Assembly (NCBI GenBank): GCA_023423215.1
Contig: JAFAFZ010000471.1
Span: forward strand, 1 to 7,621
DNA length: 7,621 bases
DNA from: Actinomycetes bacterium
Lineage (GTDB): Bacteria; Actinomycetota; Acidimicrobiia; Acidimicrobiales; Microtrichaceae
Direction of reading: 5' to 3'
The translations under genes and the position numbers were made by a program. Shown one piece after another: positions 7,376 through 7,621 of this stretch; the first letter of the stretch is position 1; every line of letters starts with the position of its first letter. The notes under the pieces are model-generated. The model did no database searches and was not told the origin of the DNA. It worked only from the letters and a program-made list of their open reading frames with translations.

Positions 7376-7404
7376 GATGGCGTCGACGGACGCCTGTCCT
7401 CACG

Positions 7405-7621
7405 ATGTCGATGAACCGACCCCTCCCCCCGGACCCCGGTCGCGAGGTCGCGCACACGGCGCCTGCTCGCACGGCACCCACGCGCGCGGCGCCCACGCGT
7501 GCTGCGGTGGCGCTGCTGCTCGGCCTGCTCGTCGTGCTCGCCACGGCGGTGCCCGCGGGCGCCCACGCCGTGCTCCTGTCGATGTCGCCCGAGCCGGACG
7601 CCGTGCTCCAGGAGCCACCCC
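7405..7621 (+). CDS. copC: CopC-type copper resistance protein, N-terminal part (3' truncated by window edge)
   Basis: An open frame from ATG 7405 runs off the right edge with 72 full codons visible; ATG 7411 is an in-frame alternative. A hydrophobic core (AVALLLGLLVVLATAV, about 34-49) is followed by PAGA|HAVLLSMSPEPDAVL. The A-x-A site (A51, G52, A53) would release a mature protein starting with His54. In CopC proteins the N-terminal His is a Cu(II) ligand, and the following AHAxLxxSxPxxxAxL pattern is the family signature. The product should be exported and bind copper outside the membrane; many actinobacterial members continue into a membrane anchor or a CopD domain, not visible here. The part before the hydrophobic core is long (about 33 residues) and contains three APxRx units. 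No clear -10 box or ribosome site is seen. Confidence 0.82.
   Translation, partial: MSMNRPLPPDPGREVAHTAPARTAPTRAAPTRAAVALLLGLLVVLATAVPAGAHAVLLSMSPEPDAVLQEPP
7459..7503 (+). repeat. Three 15-base units in the CopC signal-peptide N-region
   Basis: Units at 7459-7473, 7474-7488 and 7489-7503 encode APART, APTRA and APTRA. The last two match at 12 of 15 bases, with differences mostly at third codon positions. They extend the region before the hydrophobic core of the signal peptide. Confidence 0.45.

Noticed and set aside
6588..7544. Upstream extension of the patatin frame giving a 684-residue protein
   Set aside because: The added part is antisense to the DUF4126 gene in the same codon register, has Arg/Asp/His-rich shadow composition and no domain. 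The catalytic domain begins soon after ATG 6587.

Overview
The window is strongly GC-rich and gene-dense, with short gaps. It looks like ordinary chromosome from a high-GC actinobacterium. Three things point there: a gene whose N-terminus resembles the actinobacterial DUF3499 family, -10-like TAnnnT boxes six or seven bases before start codons (leaderless transcription), and very few TTA, CTA or TCA codons. Acidimicrobiia is my best guess for the class, but that is inference. I see no transposase, phage gene, CRISPR array, tRNA or rRNA.

Layout, left to right. The 3' end of an endonuclease/exonuclease/phosphatase-family gene (+) enters from the left edge. A roughly 100-base gap with two adjacent hairpins follows. 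Next comes a run of four + strand genes: a short-chain dehydrogenase/reductase (SDR) relative that has lost the catalytic Tyr and Lys, a DUF3499-like zinc-site protein with a long acidic tail, a carotenoid oxygenase (carotenoid/stilbene cleavage dioxygenase family) with all four iron-binding His, and a complete class I [4Fe-4S] fumarate hydratase. The fumarase converges on a patatin-like phospholipase on the - strand. A 141-base divergent promoter region separates the patatin gene from a + strand DUF4126 membrane protein. The window ends inside a CopC-type copper-binding protein with a signal peptide and an N-terminal copper-ligand His.

The genes do not form one obvious pathway. The four middle genes share a direction, but the DUF3499-like gene, the oxygenase and the fumarase each have a candidate promoter of their own, so they are more likely neighbours than one strict operon. 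The fumarase serves the TCA cycle, the oxygenase makes an apocarotenoid or aldehyde product, the patatin is a lipid acyl hydrolase, and CopC handles periplasmic or extracytoplasmic copper.

I did not find a clearly new multi-gene system. The points most worth a second look are the SDR with a replaced active site, the charge-patterned tail on the DUF3499-like protein, the repeated leaderless-promoter pattern, a perfect 10-bp inverted repeat in the leader of the oxygenase gene, and paired hairpins in the first gap. A 1,538-codon antisense reading frame across the middle genes is a compositional shadow and is not annotated.
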